Source: Dyadobacter pollutisoli (lineage in GTDB: Bacteria; Bacteroidota; Bacteroidia; Cytophagales; Spirosomataceae). From it: DNA of 64,000 nt. Position numbers and translations under genes: made by a program. The notes below the pieces were generated by a model that did no database searches, was not told the origin of the DNA, and saw only the letters and a list, made by a program, of their open reading frames with translations. The stretch is taken from the NCBI RefSeq assembly GCF_026625565.1, contig NZ_CP112998.1, positions 2,296,501-2,360,500 of the forward strand. Reading direction: 5' to 3'. Below are positions 60,745 to 64,000 of this stretch, piece by piece (position 1 is the stretch's first letter; the number at the start of each line of letters is the position of its first letter).

Positions 60745-62049
60745 TTATACGAACAAATTTAGCACTAAAACCCCCAGTAATCCCATGATAGAGACAATTG
60801 TTTCCATCACTGACCAGGTAAGAAGTGTGTCTTTAATGCTCAGATTGAAGTATTCTTTGAAAAGCCAGAAACCACCGTCATTGAGGTGAGAAAACATCAG
60901 ACTGCCTGATCCAATGGCCAGTACAAGCAGCTCCGAGGGAACTGCAGAGTTGACCAAAAGCGGTGACAAGATTCCAACCGTAGTAAGACCGGCCACCGTA
61001 GCGGAACCTACACAAACCCGAATTACTGCTGCGATTCCCCAGCTGAGTAGCAAAGGTGAAATGTTAATGTCTTTGAGGTTGTCCGCTATATAGGTACTCA
61101 CGCCACTCGCTGTCATGACTTCTTTAAAAACGCCGGCTCCGGCGATGATCAGCAGGATCACCGAAACGCCTTTGAAAGCTTCTTCCATGGATTTACTGAT
61201 CTTTTTCATTTCCATTCCACGCATCATTCCTAATGTGTAGGCCGCAAAAAGCACGGAAACCAGCATTCCAAAGTAGGGTTCTGCGAGCAAACCGATTACT
61301 TTGTTGTCGGGATAAAGGCGCTTGACACCAGACATGGTTGTTAAAAGAAAAACAGGTAGCAATGCTGTCACGACGCTTATTCCCAAACCGGGAAGTTCAG
61401 AGGCAGGTCTTGGTTTTACATTAAAAAGATCCGGGTCGGGTTTGGGTTGAAACCTTTTGAGTGTACTTCCAAAAAGCGGCCCTGCAACTGCTATGGCCGG
61501 AATCGAAACCATCATACCATAAAAAAGTGTTCTTCCCAGATCCGCATGCAGCTGGCTCGCAATAGCTGCGGGCGAAGGGTGGGGGGGGAGGTACCCGTGT
61601 GCAACCGACAGCGCTGATAACATAGGTATGCCTATATATAAGAGTGGGAGCCTGGCCGTAGCGCTGATCATGAAGATCAAAGGGATTACTATTACAAAGC
61701 CTGCATTGTAAAAGAGAGGTATACCAATGACAAAACCGGCCAGCGCCATTCCCCATTGAATATATTTTTGACCGAAGAGACCAATTAATGCATCCGTGAT
61801 TCGCTGGGCGGCCCCGCTATCGGCGACCATTTTTCCAAGCATTGCACCAAAGCCTACGATTAAAACCAGATCGCCCAGTGTTCCTCCGACACCCTTTTGT
61901 ATCGCCTTACTTATGGTTTCGACGTCCAGGCCGCTTGCCAGACCGAGCCCGATCGAGACCAGCAGAAATGAAATGAATGTATCAATTTTTAACCAAGCAA
62001 TCAGTAAAATAAGCGTTAGAATAGCGATAAAGGTCAGTAATAAGGGCAT
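60745..62049 (-). CDS. GntP-family (gluconate/organic acid:H+) symporter
   Basis: 434 residues from MPLLLTFIAILTLILLIAWL; the frame upstream to 62175 lacks homology-like content. About 12-14 helices; motif GGTLGDLVLIVGFGAMLGK and GYLPPHPSPAAIA typical of GntP. Members carry gluconate, D-serine or other acids. With RidA, D-TA and dipeptidase downstream, D-serine-like or D-beta-hydroxy amino acid uptake is a plausible role. First gene of the operon. Confidence 0.88.
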   Translation of the reverse strand: MPLLLTFIAILTLILLIAWLKIDTFISFLLVSIGLGLASGLDVETISKAIQKGVGGTLGDLVLIVGFGAMLGKMVADSGAAQRITDALIGLFGQKYIQWGMALAGFVIGIPLFYNAGFVIVIPLIFMISATARLPLLYIGIPMLSALSVAHGYLPPHPSPAAIASQLHADLGRTLFYGMMVSIPAIAVAGPLFGSTLKRFQPKPDPDLFNVKPRPASELPGLGISVVTALLPVFLLTTMSGVKRLYPDNKVIGLLAEPYFGMLVSVLFAAYTLGMMRGMEMKKISKSMEEAFKGVSVILLIIAGAGVFKEVMTASGVSTYIADNLKDINISPLLLSWGIAAVIRVCVGSATVAGLTTVGILSPLLVNSAVPSELLVLAIGSGSLMFSHLNDGGFWLFKEYFNLSIKDTLLTWSVMETIVSIMGLLGVLVLNLFV

Positions 62050-62327
62050 AATGGAAGTGGTGAAAAGTAAGCTTTGCTTTATAAGATGGAAGAAAGGGAA
62101 ATTTAATGATAGATATGAATTAAGTTTTAATCTGATGGTATTTCGGGTAAAAGTCGGGAGATCACTGACATACAAACCGGCCGCAGAAATAGCATAAAAG
62201 ATAGTTTGTTAGAATGCTTTAAAATAGCGAAATTTGACTTTTTGGAACTTACAATATTGTATTAATTCATTGAGTAGTTGAATAAATTCAATCTCTCACT
62301 AATTTTTCGATTCTTTTCTAATTCTTT

Positions 62328-64000
62328 ATGGCAGAATCTTCTGGTGAAAACATTATCCCCATTAATATTGAGGATGAAATGCGTGGAGCATACATCGATT
62401 ACTCGATGTCAGTTATTATTTCCCGCGCTTTACCCGACGTTCGCGATGGTTTGAAACCGGTACACAGGCGGGTTCTTTACGGGATGTCGGATTTGGGCGT
62501 TAATTACAATCGCTCGCATAAAAAATCGGCTCGTATAGTAGGGGAGGTTTTAGGTAAGTATCACCCGCATGGTGATGCTTCGGTGTACAACACAATGGTG
62601 CGCATGGCCCAGCCTTGGTCGCTGCGCTATCCGCTGGTCGACGGCCAGGGTAACTTCGGATCTGTTGACGGTGACAACCCGGCGGCGATGCGGTATACGG
62701 AGGCAAGACTTAAAAGAATTGCCGACGAATTATTGAATGACCTGGGCAAGGATACCGTTGATTTTCAGCCGAACTTCGATGATTCATTATCCGAGCCTTC
62801 GGTGCTCCCAGCCAAATTCCCAAACTTGCTCGTGAACGGTTCGTCCGGTATCGCGGTGGGTATGGCCACCAATATGGCGCCTCATAACTTGTCGGAAGTA
62901 ATCGACGGTGTGTTGGCTTATATTGACAATTCAGATATTACTATTCCGGAACTGATGGAGCACGTAAAAGCACCTGATTTTCCAACAGGAGGTATTATAT
63001 ATGGTTATCAAGGTGTTCGTTCAGCTTTTGAAACCGGTCGTGGTAGCATTATCATGCGTTCAAAAGCGAATTTTGAAGTTTCCAAGACTGGCCGTGAGCA
63101 GATCATTATCACGGAAATTCCTTATATGACCAACAAGGCAGCGATGATTGAACGCATCGCCGGTCTTATCAACGACAAAAAATTAGACGGGATTTCCGAC
63201 ATCCGCGATGAATCGGATAGAGACGGAATGCGGATTGTGTTCGATCTTAAAAAGGACGCTATTCCTAATATTGTACTAAACCATTTGTTCAAATACACGC
63301 CGCTGCAATCATCTTTCGGTGTGAACAATGTGGCTTTGGTGAAAGGGCGTCCGGTAACACTAAACCTGAAAGACCTGATCAAACATTACGTTGATCACAG
63401 GATCGTAGTGATTACAAGACGTACTGAGTACGAACTGAGAGAGGCGGAGAAACGCGCTCACATTCTCGAAGGTTTGATCATTGCCCTGGATAATCTGGAC
63501 GCAGTGATTTCCCTGATCCGTAGCTCACGCGACCCGGATACTGCCAGAAGTGGTTTGATGGAGCAATTCTCACTCAGTGAGATCCAGGCCAAGGCTATCC
63601 TTGAAATGCGTTTGCAAAGGTTGACAGGTCTTGAAAGAGATAAAATCGTCAAGGAATATGAAGAGATCATGATTTTGATCGCGGACTTGAAAGACATACT
63701 TGCCAACGAATACCGCAAGTTTGAGATCATTAAGACTGAACTTGGCGAAATCAAGGAACGCTATGGCGACGAGCGCAGAACTAAAATAGAATTTGCAGCC
63801 GAAGAGTTTAGCGATGAGGATATGATTCCGGATGATGAAATGTTGATTACCATTTCAAACGAAGGATATATCAAAAGAACACCTTTGTCGGAATATCGTA
63901 CCCAGACCAGGGGTGGGGTAGGTTCCCGTGGCGTAAAAACGAAGGATACCGATTTCACTGAGCATTTGTTCTCTGCGACGATGCTCAACTATCTGTTGAT
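62328..64000 (+). CDS. gyrA: DNA gyrase subunit A, N-terminal part (cut by window)
   Basis: About 557 codons visible from ATG at 62328, open at the right edge. MAESSGENIIPINIEDEMRG, then ISRALPDVRDGLKPVHRRVL, catalytic Tyr123 in AAMRYTEARL, and the breakage-reunion core through the long coiled coil (LRQAEKRAH-like segment ELREAEKRAHILEGL) into the start of the C-terminal domain (EDMIPDDEMLITISNEGYIKR). Makes negative supercoils with GyrB. The quinolone-determining region reads KYHPHGDASVYNTMVRMA: Ala84 and Asn88 stand where E. coli has Ser83 and Asp87. ParC is excluded by the GQGNFGSVDGDNPAAMRYTE type and N-terminus, but not with full certainty. Confidence 0.93.
   Translation, partial: MAESSGENIIPINIEDEMRGAYIDYSMSVIISRALPDVRDGLKPVHRRVLYGMSDLGVNYNRSHKKSARIVGEVLGKYHPHGDASVYNTMVRMAQPWSLRYPLVDGQGNFGSVDGDNPAAMRYTEARLKRIADELLNDLGKDTVDFQPNFDDSLSEPSVLPAKFPNLLVNGSSGIAVGMATNMAPHNLSEVIDGVLAYIDNSDITIPELMEHVKAPDFPTGGIIYGYQGVRSAFETGRGSIIMRSKANFEVSKTGREQIIITEIPYMTNKAAMIERIAGLINDKKLDGISDIRDESDRDGMRIVFDLKKDAIPNIVLNHLFKYTPLQSSFGVNNVALVKGRPVTLNLKDLIKHYVDHRIVVITRRTEYELREAEKRAHILEGLIIALDNLDAVISLIRSSRDPDTARSGLMEQFSLSEIQAKAILEMRLQRLTGLERDKIVKEYEEIMILIADLKDILANEYRKFEIIKTELGEIKERYGDERRTKIEFAAEEFSDEDMIPDDEMLITISNEGYIKRTPLSEYRTQTRGGVGSRGVKTKDTDFTEHLFSATMLNYLL

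Overview
The window is bacterial chromosome from the phylum Bacteroidota, most likely order Cytophagales and close to Dyadobacter/Spirosoma. This placement is inferred from gene content, not from a marker search. The signs are TonB receptors with an N-terminal carboxypeptidase-regulatory-like domain, remains of SusC and SusD genes, LytS/LytTR signalling pairs, TPR proteins ending in a LuxR-type helix-turn-helix, few Shine-Dalgarno sites, and several families of short palindromic intergenic repeats. No tRNA, rRNA, CRISPR array, complete insertion sequence or prophage was seen.

Layout. 1-5.7 kb: an ArsR repressor (cut by the left edge) divergent from an arsenate-reductase-like phosphatase, with two matching palindromes between them; an ECF sigma factor overlapping a membrane-anchored probable anti-sigma factor with a barrel-like tail; a PepSY-like lipoprotein; a gene-poor stretch with a long paired RNA-like element; and a GlxA-type regulator. 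5.9-20.9 kb: an SRPBCC protein, a TonB receptor, small membrane proteins, two SGNH hydrolases, an orphan LytS-type kinase, a TPR protein, a large PAS/GAF protein without an ATPase domain, and a metallophosphoesterase lipoprotein. 20.9-29.3 kb: a sulfatase next to a decayed SusD fragment, then a TetR-controlled RND efflux operon (TolC, adaptor, pump) with the same operator-like 23-mer before the regulator and before the pump genes. 29.3-31.8 kb: a LytTR regulator/kinase pair.

32.5-41.8 kb is the most coherent catabolic island: a dead SusC start, two enolase-superfamily sugar-acid dehydratases with twin-arginine leaders, a LacI regulator, a small twin-arginine protein, a PQQ dehydrogenase with a built-in cytochrome c domain, a deleted relic of 2-oxo-3-deoxygalactonate kinase (dgoK), a KDPG/KDPGal aldolase and an MFS sugar-acid carrier. 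The reading offered here is aldose oxidation and aldonate dehydration in the periplasm, uptake of the product, then kinase and aldolase steps inside; the kinase step is visibly broken at this locus. 41.8-48.3 kb holds housekeeping and accessory single genes (GNAT, Fic, DUF4932, exported threonine-aldolase-like, DUF1569, Nudix, DUF1801). 48.4-53.8 kb holds two TPR-LuxR regulators with tiny single-helix membrane ORFs around the first. 53.8-57.6 kb has a fused trehalose-6-phosphate synthase/phosphatase, a Crp/Fnr protein and a DinB-like protein. 57.8-62.0 kb is an operon for D-amino-acid/peptide handling (GntP-family permease, RidA, D-threonine-aldolase-like enzyme, membrane dipeptidase) whose gaps are filled with octamer repeats. 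The right end is the start of gyrA, with non-standard residues at both main quinolone-determining positions.
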